64,000 nucleotides of DNA from Amphirosellinia nigrospora (lineage: Eukaryota > Ascomycota > Sordariomycetes > Xylariales > Xylariaceae): the NCBI GenBank assembly GCA_004123355.1, contig SCHM01000002.1, positions 6,111,569-6,175,568 on the forward strand, read 5' to 3'. The notes under the pieces were generated by a model. The model worked only from the letters and a program-made list of their open reading frames with translations, did no database searches and was not told the DNA's origin. Position numbers and translations under genes: made by a program. The number at the start of each line of letters is the position of its first letter. Positions within the stretch are counted from its first letter, which is position 1. Shown one piece after another: positions 1 through 11,697 of the stretch.

Positions 1-460
1 TGAAAAGGCCTTACAGTCGCTAGAATGCCCTCTTGGACAGCAGGTATTCTGAATTGATATGGTTAAGCGCGGGGGATGCACCAGCACTCTCCCCAGAACC
101 GGGTAAAAGCTGCGGCTCTTAACTTGCCAATGACGATCAGCCAACACGGGGCGTTTCTTGCAACACCGAAGTTGGGAAGCGGTTGAATTTTGGGCTGCCA
201 AATGAGCAGTTCATAGAAACATTGCCAATCTATTACCCCCCAAAGCAAGGTCACAGAGAGTTGCATCTCAGTTATGAAAACGAGCTCAATACAGAGCTTC
301 TCAGACTTGCTTAGAGGCTCAGGACATGAAATCTAAATTAGATGGTGAAAAGGATGTCTGGGCGGCGATAGAGTCTCCGCATACACGACTATCAGATATA
401 TCCAGCTACTACCAAAAGCACCAGGCTTTAAATACTGAGTCAGACGACGAGGAAGGGTAA
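1..460 (+). CDS. 3' end of an unidentified protein-coding gene (partial)
   Basis: The C-terminal part of a gene runs off the left edge. Reading from about 135 to the TAA at 458-460 gives a plausible protein: a stretch beginning near DQPTRGVSCNTE, continuing LNFGLPNEQFIETLPIYYPP, then HLSYENELNTELLRLA. After one apparent missing base near 315 it continues EAQDMKSKLDGEKDVW and ends in an acidic tail, NTESDDEEG. Upstream, ALQSLECPLGQQ (about 8-42) may be the previous exon, with a candidate donor at 43, and another shift lies near 130. The composition is hydrophilic and mixed, unlike shadow frames. I do not recognise the family. No single frame is open throughout because of the shifts, which fits the error pattern seen in the conserved genes. 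Being a real gene end is inference. Confidence 0.4.
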
Positions 461-1052
461 TTAATGGATATCAGAAAACCATGGCCATCTTTCTCAAGTC
501 TTTATGTGAAATAAATGAGAAGCAAGATAGGAGGGGTTGGCATGCATTCATCTAAAACGAGGCGCAGCCAACCTAAAATGACATGTGCAAATTGAACGTC
601 CCGCCACCAAAAATAGACCATTGCGCATAGCCGCCTTCTTAAGAATGCTAAATCTACCAAGAGAATGTTGTGAAGAATTAAGAATGCGAACCTAATTAGA
701 AGACGAGAAACTTTTCCGTTTTCCTTTTTCTCATTTGTAAAGTCTGTTCATACTGACCATCGTTTACTATCTGCATCAAGGGGTTTAACCACCTATTTGC
801 TACCTACCTTCTACTGCTACCTATACCTAACCCATGCAAGGGCTCCAATAGTGTTGAATAGCCATAGAGGAGGCAACAAGCGCCCAAAACGGGCAACTGC
901 GTATTCCGTTCCGGTACCGAACCGACCTGCCAAACAGCACGACGCCACGTCTACGAGGGGGCTGAATTGGTCGATTGACTGATTACCTCCCAGACTTCAC
1001 TTTCCCATTAATCCAAGGTTACATATACCACCAAAACCAACCCCAAAACGCC
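461..1052. other. Intergenic: 3' flank of the left-edge gene and 5' flank of the Sec2-domain gene
   Basis: No reading frame here looks like a protein. The stretch before 1053 has C-rich and CAA-rich sequence typical of fungal 5' leaders (for example about 1025-1052). Confidence 0.5.
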
Positions 1053-2134
1053 ATGTCTACAACCATGACAATGACATTACCTCCCACAAGATCGACGACC
1101 CTATCCACGACGACCGAGGAACAATGCTGTCCGAACTGCGGCCTGTCCCTCCCGCTGCCGTCCTCGGAGCCGCACGCAGCCCTCCTACAGGCCCAGCGGC
1201 AGATCGAGGACCTGCAGGGACAGGTCCGCCTACTGAACCAGAAGGCGACGGCCGCCGTCGACCGCTGGGCCGACTACGAAGACGAGCTCCTGCGGCTGCG
1301 CGCCGCGTCCACGAGCACGAACGCCACGACTGCCACATCTACGAGGAACCATAATAATAGCAATAGCAATGGCAACAATAGGCCGCACACCCCGGACCCA
1401 GCACCAGCACGAGCGCAAGCAGTCCGCGGTCCTCGTTCCTCGGCGCCGGCGCCTCGCGGATCAGCCAGCTGCTCTCCCCGCGGAAGTCCGCCACCGCTGC
1501 CGCCGCCTCCACTGGCCACCACTACCCGCGGCGATATCGGGTAGCACGGCGGCGGCGCTCCAGCTGCAGCGCGGGAGCCTCTTATCCTCCTCCCCCGCGC
1601 TCGTCGCGGGATCGTCGTCGCGGGATCTCGCCGCGGACGTAGAGACGCGGGAGCTCCTCGCGGCGCTAACCCACGAGCGCAAGCTGCGCGCGGCCGCCGA
1701 GGAGAAGCTGGCGACGACGAACCGGGAGGTCGAGGACCTCAGCGCCTCGCTGTTCGAGGAGGCCAACGCCATGGTGGCGACGGAGCGGCGCGCGCGCGCG
1801 GCGCTCGAGGCGCGGCTGGGCGAGCTCGGGAGGCGGGAGCAGGAGAAGACGGCGCGGCTCGGGCGCTTGGAGGGTGCGGTGCTGAGGATCGAGCGCGTGA
1901 GGGAGATGTTGGGGAGGGGAGCGGGGAGGGAAAGAGGAAGAGGTAGTAGAGGAAGAGGTAGTAGAGGAAGAGGGAGAGAGGGGGGCGAGGGGGATGAACA
2001 GCGGGGAGAAGAAGAGGAGGAGAAAGATGACCGACGACGGGGTTCGGAGGCTGTTGGAAACACCAAGGAGGAAGGATGATGGTAGAGCGAATTCGGTGGT
2101 GCAATATTCACGACTGAAACGACCTGAACGATAG
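1053..2134 (+). CDS. Sec2-domain (Rab GDP/GTP exchange factor-like) coiled-coil protein
   Basis: Sec2 proteins activate the secretory Rab (Sec4/Ypt type) through a long coiled coil and act on exocytic vesicles; that role is inferred from the family. The start at 1053 gives MSTTMTMTLPP followed by a CPNC pair (CCPNCGLSLP), then a first helix (LLQAQRQIEDLQGQVRLLNQ). A low-complexity Ser/Thr/Asn linker contains SRISQLLSPRKS. The Sec2-type coiled coil follows: ETRELLAALTHERKLRAAAE, DLSASLFEEANAMVATERRA, then a run ending IERVREMLG. The reading moves through all three frames, with apparent single missing bases near 1400, 1535 and 1930. In the third frame the tail runs from an acidic EEEVVEEE repeat to the TAG at 2132-2134, passing TDDGVRRLLETPRRK. 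The stop at 2077-2079 would apply if the third shift is not real. Full-length Sec2 is longer, so this is a short Sec2-domain protein. Confidence 0.72.
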
Positions 2135-3008
2135 AGAGGGAGAGAAAATACTCCCGTCCGGATAGGAGGAGAGACGCCGTTGACTTATGCCTCGAGAGGT
2201 GTCATCGCCGGTCCTCTTACCAACCTACCCACCACCCCACGCCGGAGGGAAAAGGGTGGACGAGGGAGAAAGTCGCGCATGAACCACACAATCACAAACG
2301 AACTACGAAGCGACAAGCTACTAAAGTTGGGCCTCCATTCTCATACACATATCACGAAGAGTTCCCAGAGGATTCACGATATGTACGAGGTTTGCCTTGC
2401 CCCTTGAAAAAGAAAGGCGTACGTAATCTGAGTGTCAGATGGGAGCGGCATACACCCCATGACCTGGGCGATGTCTAACTTCCTCCGGAACGAATTGTCC
2501 ATCGCGTCCTTCAGCGTGGTGTTTGGTAGCATAACTTGCAGGAATACCCATCGCTTGAGTACTCCGAGAGAAATCCTACGGGCCAAGTCGCAACATGAGC
2601 AGGCGGGCAAATCTGTCAGGATCAGGTTGCTGAAGCAAAAGTTCTAGGCAACCGTGTGACGACACACTTACCAGAAAACCAACTAATTTCTTCTCGTCTA
2701 CGAGAAGGGTTTGAAGAGCATGTAAGAATTATGTTCTGTTCTGAGGGATGAGGTGACAAAGGTTTACGGTGAATGGCACAAACTGTAGCGATACTTATTT
2801 CAACGCCAACACACCATATCTCAAACTAGAGATTTGAAATGTGGAATTCGAAGTGTTTGTTAAACTGGTTTCAAAACCCGGTACTAGCCCTACTCTAAAT
2901 TGATGTTGGAGTCTTCAGGAGACGTTGAGCCTTACCTCACCCATTATCTAGGCCTCGCTCCTTAATCCGGTTATATACAGTCCTTGATTCTCGTCTGACA
3001 AAGCCAAA
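2135..3008. other. Intergenic between convergent Sec2-domain and V-ATPase genes
   Basis: About 870 bases between two 3' ends. Minus-strand frames around 2374-2640 are partly open but match nothing I know and switch frame without a clear protein. No RNA gene is visible. Confidence 0.45.
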
Positions 3009-5391
3009 TTACTCGTCCATTACGGACGCAAACTTGTCCATCAAAGACTGGTTGATATCTTCGTACTGTAAAAAGGAATTAGCCACTGGCGGCGAACCAA
3101 GTCAGAGTGATAGGTAACATACCTTCTTGCAAATAGCCTCCTCACCATCATTAGGGTCCTCGAACTTTAGACTTCGAAGTTGGGCTTGTAGATCACTAGT
3201 GGCCTCACGGACCTTGGACCAGCTCTGACCCTGAGCAATTGCTTTCTGTGCCTCGTCATGGAACCCCATCATGAGCTTCATCATCCACTCGGTCTTCCAG
3301 AGCGGGCAGAACTGGTCATATTTCGAGTAACCGTTCTGTTGTAAGAAATCTTCCTTCAGCAGCGTGGCGATATCAAGAGTAATCTTGTCGGGATCAGACA
3401 AGGCCGACTTGCCGACCAGCTGTACGACTTGGTCAAGCTCTTCGGAATCGGATAAAAGTTGCTTCACACGGTCACGAAGCCGGGGGAACTCGGGGTAATC
3501 CTTTTCATACCACTTATCGAGCGTGTTTGTGTACTTGGAGTATGACACCGAGGTGTTAATGGAAGGAAAGTGTTTTCGTTGAGCGAGCTTCTTGTCGAGA
3601 CCCCAAAAGACTTGTACGATACTCAGGGTGGAACTAGTGACAGGATCGGAGAAATCACCACCAGGAGGACTGACGGCACCGACAATGCTGACACTACCCT
3701 CACGCTCGGGAGAACCTAGACATTGGGTCTTTCCGGCACGTTCGTAGAAACTAGCAAGCTTGGTACTCAAATAGGCGGGGAAACCCTGGTCAGCAGGCAT
3801 TTCACCAAGACGACCTGAAATTTCACGTAGAGCTTCGGCCCATCGCGATGAAGAGTCAGCCATCATGGCAACATTCATGCCCTGGTCGCGAAAATATTCG
3901 GCTACTGTAATTCCCGTGTAAATGGAAGCTTCACGAGCCGCGACGGGCATATTGGAAGTATTGGCAATCAAAGTGGTTCGCTTCATGATCGGTTCCCTAC
4001 GACCCTCGACCTCAATAGAAAGTTCTGGGAAATCTTTCAGGACTTCAGCCATTTCGTTACCTCGCTCACCACCTACAACAAACGTTAACCGTCAGCCACT
4101 TGTCCTGTATCCAAAACTCATAGATGGCTTCTGGGGGATAAGTATTCCCAAGACAAAGGAGCTAGCGAGGACAGGGAGGTCATTGCACCAAAGGAGCAGT
4201 TTTTAAAAGACTTACATCCGACGTAGACGATGACATCGCTATTGGAGAACTTGGAGACAGACTGGGAAATGACTGTTTTACCACATCCGAAAGCTCCAGG
4301 AATTGCGACAGTACCACCTTGTACACTGGGGAAAAGAGCGTCCAAAACTCGCTGTCCGACAATGAAGGGGTTGCTGGCCGACAGCTTCTCAGTGGTGGGT
4401 CGAGGAACACGGACTGGCCACACCTGCATCATACCATGCTCGGTCTTGGTACCATTGAATTCGATTTCGAGGATCTTCTCTTCAACCGTGTATTCGCCCT
4501 TGGGGCAATTTGGTAATGGTACCCGTGCTCTGGGAGGTAGGAGAATCTTGGGACCTTGATAAAGGAGTTTTCGAAAACGGTTCCCCATACGTCACCCCCG
4601 AGACGTGGTCACCAACCTTCATGCTCGGTGTGAACTCCCATTTCTTCTCACGATCGAGGGCAGGTGCAGCGACACCGCGAGGATGTAGATACTCTGGGCC
4701 TGCTTCTGGATCTTCTCGAGCGGCCGCTGAATACCATCGTAGATGTTATGTAATAAACCGGGACCGAGCTCGACGGACAGGGGCTTTCCAGTTCGCTGGA
4801 CAGGGTCACCGACAGTCAAACCGGCTATTTATCTGTTAGTATTGCTTCTTAGCGATCTTGTAAGTGCGGACAGCGCATACCAGTTTCCTCGTAGACCTGA
4901 ATTGTGGCTTGGTCGGCGCTGATCCGAATGACCTCACCGATCAGTTCATCGTTACCGACTTTGACCTTTCCCAACGTTAATAGAAGTGACAGGGCGAAGA
5001 GAATCGAGGGATGTCCATACAAGCTCGTACATAGCAACGCCGAGCAGGTCTTCGCGACAACGACAGGCCTGGGGAACCATTAGCTTTCTGATTTTAGACC
5101 GTGACAGATAGAATAGGTGGACGGCGAGAAGTATTTACGAACCCGGAGACGGAATAGACCTTGCCTTTGGTGATGTCAGTCTTAGCAAATGTCTTGCTAC
5201 ATGGATCAGAAGGAAAACATACCGGTATTGAGCCCATCATTATCGCCATTAGTGGCTTTCGCAGGCTGGCGAGGGCATCAGTAAAGATATGTCCATGGCT
5301 ATGTCTGTGCCTAGCGGTGGCGGGGCAACATAGCAAAGCTATATATATGCTACAGCTCGAGACAGGCAAAGTGAAAGCTTACCGGAGCCAT
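3009..5391 (-). CDS. vma-1: V-type proton ATPase catalytic subunit A
   Basis: Catalytic A subunit of the V1 sector, which hydrolyses ATP to acidify the vacuole and endomembranes. Identity is clear. It has GAFGCGKT (Walker A), the YVGC-GERGNEM junction, [37 protein letters not shown], and a C-terminus ending [12 protein letters not shown] before the TAA at 3011-3009. Introns I can place are 3066-3122, 4073-4215, 4825-4880, 4966-5020 and 5069-5142. The first exon is only ATGGCTCCG (5391-5383), followed by a donor GTAAGC; the splice just downstream, before [14 protein letters not shown], is not resolved. Seven apparent missing bases break the frame, near 5058, 4680, 4597, 4554 and three within about 4505-4532. 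Each sits in or near a short homopolymer, and the family sequence resumes at once. There is no intein, but an intron sits at the yeast intein site. An in-frame leader extends upstream of the chosen start. Confidence 0.93.
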
Positions 5392-6478
5392 CTTGGGAGC
5401 TATTTCCGAGACCTCGGCAGCTTCAGGCGTGGAGTCGGGCGGCTGTTGGGGCGAGGCGAGGCTGCAGGGATGAGGCAGCACGAAGTGGTGGTGTCGGTGG
5501 TGGAGATGACTTTGGAGATGTAATAGCAATGATAGTTGCAGCAGCTGGGAAGCTGTTGATGACAGCACAGGACTGGTAGGCGGAGGGAGGGACAGGGGTT
5601 CGATAGGCTCGATAGCAGCCGCCTCGCTCAGTAAACCCGCTGTGGCTTTAGCGTCTGCCACTGGCCCTGCCTCAGGTGACGCAGACGTCGGTGTGGATGA
5701 TATGCTGTTGCTGCCGCTGGTGGTGCTGGTAGGCGGTGCGCTAGCAGCAGTGAGGGTGGGCGTGCTGGGTCTGCTATCGTTTCCACTATTCCGCCGCATG
5801 AGATCCACTAGCGACGGCCGGGCCTTCAGGGTTGGTCGTAAGCCAGCATCCAATCAATACTGTACAAGTTTAACCCCACGAACGATTGGCTGTCGTGATG
5901 CGCGCGCAGAGACCCGTAGCACCTCTGTGCCTGGAACCGGTATAGTAGGAAGTTAAGTAAATAGTGTACAAAAACCACTGCACGCTTGCGCCTGGCTAGA
6001 TTGGGACCGTGGGTGTGCGCGCTGTTGACAATGCACGTAGTGGGCTGGTATGTTGGTGAAGTGAGAGAAGGCTGGTCCGTGACAGTGGACTGGAAATTCG
6101 GAAATCTATACTAGACCCAGACATGTACTATATAGGTCAAGGTGGCTTATACCGGCACTTTACCGCCTCTTTTGGAGCGAAGCTGATGTGCTCACCAAGT
6201 CTCACCTGGCTAGCTGAATACTGCATATTAAAGACATCCCGGCGCAGACACCCGAGTTTAAAATTCCGTCGGTTCTGATTATATATATAATTCATATTAT
6301 ATTTAAGATGAGATTACTATGTATATTAGCTTCATGATCCGTTTCAACAGTTTCTGTGACATGTTTATTCTGTTATGGGATCCTTAACTCTCGTAGATCT
6401 CATTACTATCGGTATCCGAGCTTACCAGCATCTCCACCACGCGCGCATCTCGGGTCACCGGCCCAATTGCCCAATGTG
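5392..6478. other. 5' flank of V-ATPase gene, with an in-frame open leader, and 3' flank of the phosphodiesterase gene
   Basis: On the minus strand the frame of the V-ATPase start stays open upstream to an ATG at 5799-5797. It would add about 136 Ser/Thr/Pro/Ala-rich residues (for example NSGNDSRPSTPTLTAASAPP). V-ATPase A subunits normally start at the short MAP exon, so this is more likely a long 5' untranslated leader. From 5860 to 6478 I see no gene; 6280-6330 is AT-rich and may hold transcription-end signals of the downstream gene. Confidence 0.4.
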
Positions 6479-8883
6479 TCAGCGAGCACCGAGCCGTCGC
6501 ACTCTCCGCTCCCCAAGGTTCGTGGTAGGGATGTTCTGGGCCGGCCTCAGACGAATGAGACCGGGTGGAATGCAATTATCCTGTGCTCTGCCAGCTCGAA
6601 GCTTGCATATCTCCGCACTCTTGCAATCATCGTCACAGGTATCTGGCTGCCAGCCCTCCGCTTCCTCGTGATGAATTCGTCAAAGGCTGTGGAGTTCTCT
6701 TCCAGAATTTCAGTGACTTCATGCCAGAATGCGGGATCTAGCTCACGAGTCCCTTCTTGAGATTCATTGTCATTATCCCTAGGCCGCGAGGGCCGGGTTG
6801 ACGAGGGCACCATATGCTTCTCGAGCCGAATAGTACTTTGTCCAGACTGGCCCTTCGCTTTGAAATCTGGATCACTCATATTTGCAATGTATGTTGTGAC
6901 ATCCAAAACTCCAAAGGTGACTGGATCGATGTCATAAACCTGGAAAGCCGGGTTGCCCGAGGTTGGCGTCATGGAGGGCCCAATGTAAGACACAGCGACT
7001 GCGTTATCCGAAGTCCGCTGGCTATAGTTAGAATACGATATCTCAAACTCATCGAGATGAGTATGTCCTAATGGTTAGCAGACGGTTAGTGGTGTGTAGT
7101 AAAAGGGGTATTGTTACTTGTAACTGAAGGGTGGACCATCGTCCAAAGAAACCTCGTAAACGTAGACGTACCAAAGAAGCGCGGCGATCGTAGCCTCATA
7201 TCTGTTCACGATTTGATCGAAATAATTTGATACATCATGGAATGCGTCTCGCGCGCCTGGGCCATGTGGCCCATGATATACACCCGTTCACCAGCCTTCT
7301 CCGCCGCATCCAGCTCGCCTATCAACCAGGCAAGCTGTCCGCTTGGATCCTTCTCCATTGGGTCCTCGTATAACCAATAATTATGCACATAATAGAGATT
7401 GGTGCTAAGTGATATCACACGGAGGTTCCCATCAGGGTACTTTGCCGAGTACGCACCAAACTCCCTCGTCATATCAGTAGCACGGGGTCCAACCCATCTT
7501 GCCCATGAATCGGACAGAACATCGTAAAGCCACTGCGTAGATGAACTCACTCCTAGCGGAGGGTATGAGTTGGCTGGCGACGCCTCGTGGTTTCCCGCGG
7601 TTCCGTATACCAGCATCCCTGCGGCGTCCATTCGATCGTATGCATTGGTCACGTCGAGTGAGTTCTGTAATATGGTCGTATTCCACACAGCATGGTCTAC
7701 GATGTCACCGGTGAAGATGCTGAAAGCTGCATCAGGCACCAGCGTCTTGATGGCCTTGTACATGCTCTGCTCCAGGCTAATTGGTGAGTCACATGTGTGC
7801 TCACCGTTTGGCCCGGCCGGACGCACCACATCCCCAGGCGCTGGTCCGTCGGAGTAATTTCTACAGGGTTGTCAGTGACTGAAAAAGTAGAGTAACGTTC
7901 GCCTATGAGATCTGGTATAATAAGGAAAGTAGGTGTAATGACAAGGTTCAACTCATTAATTGCCATACGATCAATCCCTAAAACAAACACTTTTCTTACT
8001 GCAACACATGAACTTCGTGCAGTTGGCGTCTGCCCCCTCAGTATACCATGGATCAATATGTATCCGAATAATGGATAATACGCAGTGGTCTCTGCCCACT
8101 CGGCTGTGGTCTTTGCTTTTTCGGCTTCGGTGATGGAAAAGAGACATTGTGCTTCTCAACATCAGGGAACGAACACCTGCCAAATAGGGCGACACATATA
8201 AGCCGTGATGTCTCTATAAAACCCAGAATATTAGATACTGCCGCATATCATAGAGATTTGACATCATATTTGGAGGTTTCAAGAGTATGCAGGAATGTGC
8301 AAGAGCTAAGTTTCCACCAAATTGGGATATAATAGACTCAAGGATACATACTCGACCCAATGGTCAGGCCCCGGAGGCTATGCGCTATAATGGGTCCCTC
8401 CAGAGCGACAGATCCCTCGCAGACGTCGTCATCCGCAATCTAGAATACCGTAATCAGCCTACCGAGTTCTCCGGAAACGATGGAGGAGGGAGGGAGTTCC
8501 ACGGCCAGCTCATCGAGGCGTTGACGGGATAGCGACAGAACACGAGTTGCTTACCTTTAATCGCTTACATGCCCGCGTCGTCACCGCAACAAAGAAATTG
8601 TCACCTCGCGCAGCGGCCAGTTTCATTTGGAGAAGCGTAGCCTGACAGTTTCACCGGTTGCTTAGCCTCATGCACAAGCAATTTAAGACATGCCCGAAAA
8701 ACTCACCTCGCAGACTGCGCAGGACGCAGGACTCTGCGCATCCAGCGGCACGTCGACGACATCTAGACCTTCTGACAACGCGGGGTCGACGTCTGAGCCA
8801 AAGAGAGGCTTCTGCACTCCATGATCAAAATGCAATGCAGCAACTGCCACGACCACGGTGGCGAGAAGAAATCGTATATGCAT
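6479..8883 (-). CDS. Secreted acid-sphingomyelinase-like phosphodiesterase (saposin B plus metallophosphoesterase)
   Basis: Family role: zinc-dependent hydrolysis of sphingomyelin or related phosphodiesters, secreted or vacuolar. The start at 8883 gives a signal peptide (MHIRFLLATVVVAVAAL). A saposin-B-like segment with paired cysteines follows (CAVCE, TTRACKRL, DDDVCEGSVALEGPI) across exons 8883-8707, 8641-8555 and from 8439. Metallophosphoesterase motifs follow in order: HYSD-HIDPWYTEGA, FTGDIVDHAVWN, GTAGNHEASPAN, YIMGHMA and GHTHLDEFEI. The last is assembled across an intron of about 125 nt that splits the first Gly codon. The C-terminus has the usual Cys-rich end (CDDDCKSAEICKLRAGRAQD, then NCIPPGLIRLRP) and stops at 6481-6479. 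At least four single-base shifts occur: near 8060 in the first metal motif, near 6845 and 6780, and near 6655. Length and domain order match the fungal family. Confidence 0.88.
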
Positions 8884-8913
8884 TACGGCGACACGGTTTT
8901 ATCACTTTTTTTG

Positions 8914-8940
8914 TTCCCTCCCTCTCTCTCTCTCTCCCTC
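8914..8940. repeat. Pyrimidine (CT)n tract
   Basis: A CT-rich run just upstream of the phosphodiesterase start codon. Read on the gene strand it is a GA tract in the promoter or 5' leader. Confidence 0.7.
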
Positions 8941-10882
8941 ACGCCCTGTTGCTGCTGCTGTGTGATATCTGCGGTGTGACCGTTGCTATGCAAGTGCAGC
9001 TGCGTGGTTTCCCTCAAGTGTATAGTAGAAGGCCGTTGAGCAATAGGACTCCATACATGAGATGCAACCCCCTTACCATCGAAATATGTGATCCGTCAGA
9101 ATCGACTGCGGACACGGGGGTTCGTCTAGCTGGCCTGGGTAGGTATACGAGTCGGATGGAAAACGAAGAGGCGTAATGTAATGTCTATCGAGTTTACCGC
9201 CAATATCAAAACAAAAAACACTTCTTGAAGACCCGTGGTACCTCTCGAGATTGTGGCTGGTCATAGTCAGAGGCGATAGTCAGCCATGTACAATTGCGTA
9301 ATCATTCCCATTCCCGTTGTAGATGCCTATTCCAGGAGCATCTCAAAGGGGTTAGTTACATCTCTTCAGCCCCGCTCACGAGTTGCCGAAGGATGACGGA
9401 ATCTCTTAGGCAGGCATGTATCTAAGTACTTACACAATGAAACCTGGGGAAGGCCTGGAGAAAGAGACCACAACACCGGGATCTGACTTGAACTCTTACC
9501 ATCTTTCCCCCCACGCAAGACAATGAACGAACGACCTGGAACTCATCTTCAGCTGTGCTAGGCGTCTATTAGACGAGGCAATCTCTATCGCCATGTCTTT
9601 TTTCAGCTAAACGCCTTCTATCTAAAACACATGACAAAACCAGCAAAACGTCGCAGTGAGGCCTTTAGACAGCCTCGCAAGCGAATGATACTCCATCTAT
9701 ATATCGTTGCTTTTCTCCCCTCCCGAGACCTGGTTTCCTCAGGGTTGGTGGGTAGAGGGTGAGTGGGCGGGCGATCCATCACGTGTTATATATGCAATAC
9801 ACCCGCCTTCCCTCCTGCATGACATACCTACATCCATCCATCCCCATCCCCATCCCATCCCATCCCATGTAGTGTAATGTATGAGTTGTATGTAAAGTAT
9901 CGATGGGGAAACCTGCTCATCCAACCGCGGGCCTCCCTTTTCCCCCATGTTTCCGGAAGCCCCTCCGTACCACTCGGTCATTAATTTCATATACATATAC
10001 ATATATCGTTGCCAGGTAGGTAGGTGCCTAACCTACCACTGCCTCCTCTTTGCCTCATCCCCGCCTACTTTATTACTAACGCCGTCGCGTACCTTGTCCA
10101 AATCACACCTCCCAGCTTTTCGCCCGCCGCGCAAGGTAGCCAGCTAATCAGACAACGATAGGCAAGTGCCATTCCGTACTCGGGTTACCCTTTTCTGATC
10201 TCACCGGCTCGTCACCGTGGAATGCAGTCTACCCTTGCTCTATCTTCCCCGCCATATCTTGGTGATCTGACGATCATCCGTGAACGTTGCCTTTGTCCTG
10301 TAGCTCAATAACCTTGCGACATAGAGGATTTCGGTAAATGCTTTTGCCATAGTAATTGCGTTGTTCAAATTAAGATCGACGAGAGAAGAGGCTGATGAGA
10401 AAAAATGTAAATCCATTTTAATGATTCAGTTGTAATCGACGTTTGTATTGAAGGTGTGAAGTATGGGTTACAGCGGTCACGGCCAAGTGGCGTCCGCTGG
10501 TTGAGATGAGCGTCTTTTCTACGCCATTAGATCTAAGTAATCGAGTGATTTTCCTCGGTTACTATCATTGGGGCCCAACTGCCAGTTTGTTCCACAAACG
10601 CCTGATGATAATGTAGAAAAATCAAAAGATTGCTTTTCAACTCAAATCACAAGCCTCCCAGTGCCTCTCCACGTGTGCATCTCGCCTGCCCCTCCCTAGA
10701 ATGCTTAGATTTTACCATCCCTGCCTCGCCGCCCCCCAAACTTTTGGGTGAGACATAAGTCGTAGATAATCGTAAGTCGTAGCCGTGATCGTGGTAGAGT
10801 TTTCGTCCCCATATGCTAGATGGTGAAGAGAAGGGTTTAATAGATGGTACAAAAACAGATCGTCTTTGCAACCCGATCTCCC
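8941..10882. other. Intergenic, no supported gene
   Basis: About 1.9 kb between two minus-strand genes. It holds one microsatellite (9831-9868) and several C-rich tracts. Open frames here are short and of low complexity. I see no tRNA or other RNA gene. Confidence 0.5.
9831..9868. repeat. CATCC/CCCAT microsatellite
   Basis: Short tandem array that shifts from CATC units to CCCAT units over about 38 bases, visible directly. Confidence 0.85.
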
Positions 10883-11697
10883 TTATTCCTTATCGAGAAG
10901 TGGTTTCAGCACTTCAAGCGCCTTTCTCGACTGTTCATTTGACAGAATCACAGCGCCTGCACGCGCAGTCGAGAGGTAAGACAGCTCGGCGCCGACGCCC
11001 GTATCTATCATGTGCATCTCATCGACGAGCTTGCCCGCCACACCAGATACAATGCCCGTGGCTTCGAGGGCAGATCGACGAGATCGAGGAATATGGGTAC
11101 AAGGTCGCCTTCGGTGTCACCAACTAGCGAGTCGCCAAAGACATTCAATAGCGTCTTGTCCAATAATAAGGAGGGGGCGTCCTCTAACGCCAATGTGATG
11201 GATAAAAACTTAGGCTGACCGGCTAGAACTGCGATCAGGCTCGTGTACAGCTTCGTATCCATGTTATCGAGCCAGCTAGTCCTGTGCCCGTTGCCTAGAT
11301 GTGGTCGACGACTGCTTATATCGATCAACTCGGATACATCCCGGCCGGAGCACTGGACGAGGCTAAGGCTGTCGCAGATATAGGGAACCACGTTTCGTTT
11401 CTTGAGTAGTTCAAAAGTTCGCTTTTGTAACTCTGCGACGCTGGACGGCGGAGGCGTTGAAGGTGGTTCGCTGCCTTGACTGCTTGCACGACCATGCGAC
11501 ACGACGGCTGATGACACGTAGGACGAGTCATCCTCGATGCATTCAAACCCCCGAGCCAACAGTGCTTGTACCACCGTCTCTTTCTTCTTCCTAGGAACTA
11601 GTATGAAGTCTGAATAATATGTCGAAATAAAAAGTATCGCAATACCAGCCAATGCTAAGGGAGACGTGAGCTCCATGACGCGATTACCTGCATCCAT
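10883..11697 (-). CDS. Uncharacterised protein with an N-terminal membrane anchor
   Basis: Not recognised. About 270 residues. The N-terminus has one hydrophobic segment (LALAGIAILFISTYY, residues about 13-27) followed by a basic PRKKKE stretch, suggesting a membrane anchor with a cytosolic body. The middle has a Ser/Pro-rich loop (SEPPSTPPPSSVAELQKRTF) and then mixed alpha/beta-like sequence including LYTSLIAVLAGQPKFLSITL. One apparent missing base near 11065 moves the reading to the frame giving ATGIVSGVAGKLVDEMHMID, AVILSNEQSRKALEVLKPLL and a TAA at 10885-10883. The unshifted frame stops earlier at 11008. I prefer the longer form because its C-terminus looks like folded protein. The Met at 11697 could be replaced by the one seven codons on. 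Confidence 0.6.

Noticed and set aside
1461-2111. Long minus-strand frame opposite the Sec2-domain gene
   Set aside because: Ser/Pro/Arg low-complexity shadow of the coiled-coil coding strand.
2374-2610. Minus-strand frame of 78 codons downstream of the Sec2-domain gene
   Set aside because: No family resemblance; a neighbouring frame looks equally protein-like, so neither is convincing.
3009-5391. Reading the broken V-ATPase gene as a pseudogene
   Set aside because: All motifs and splice sites are intact and the shifts match an assembly-wide pattern of single missing bases.
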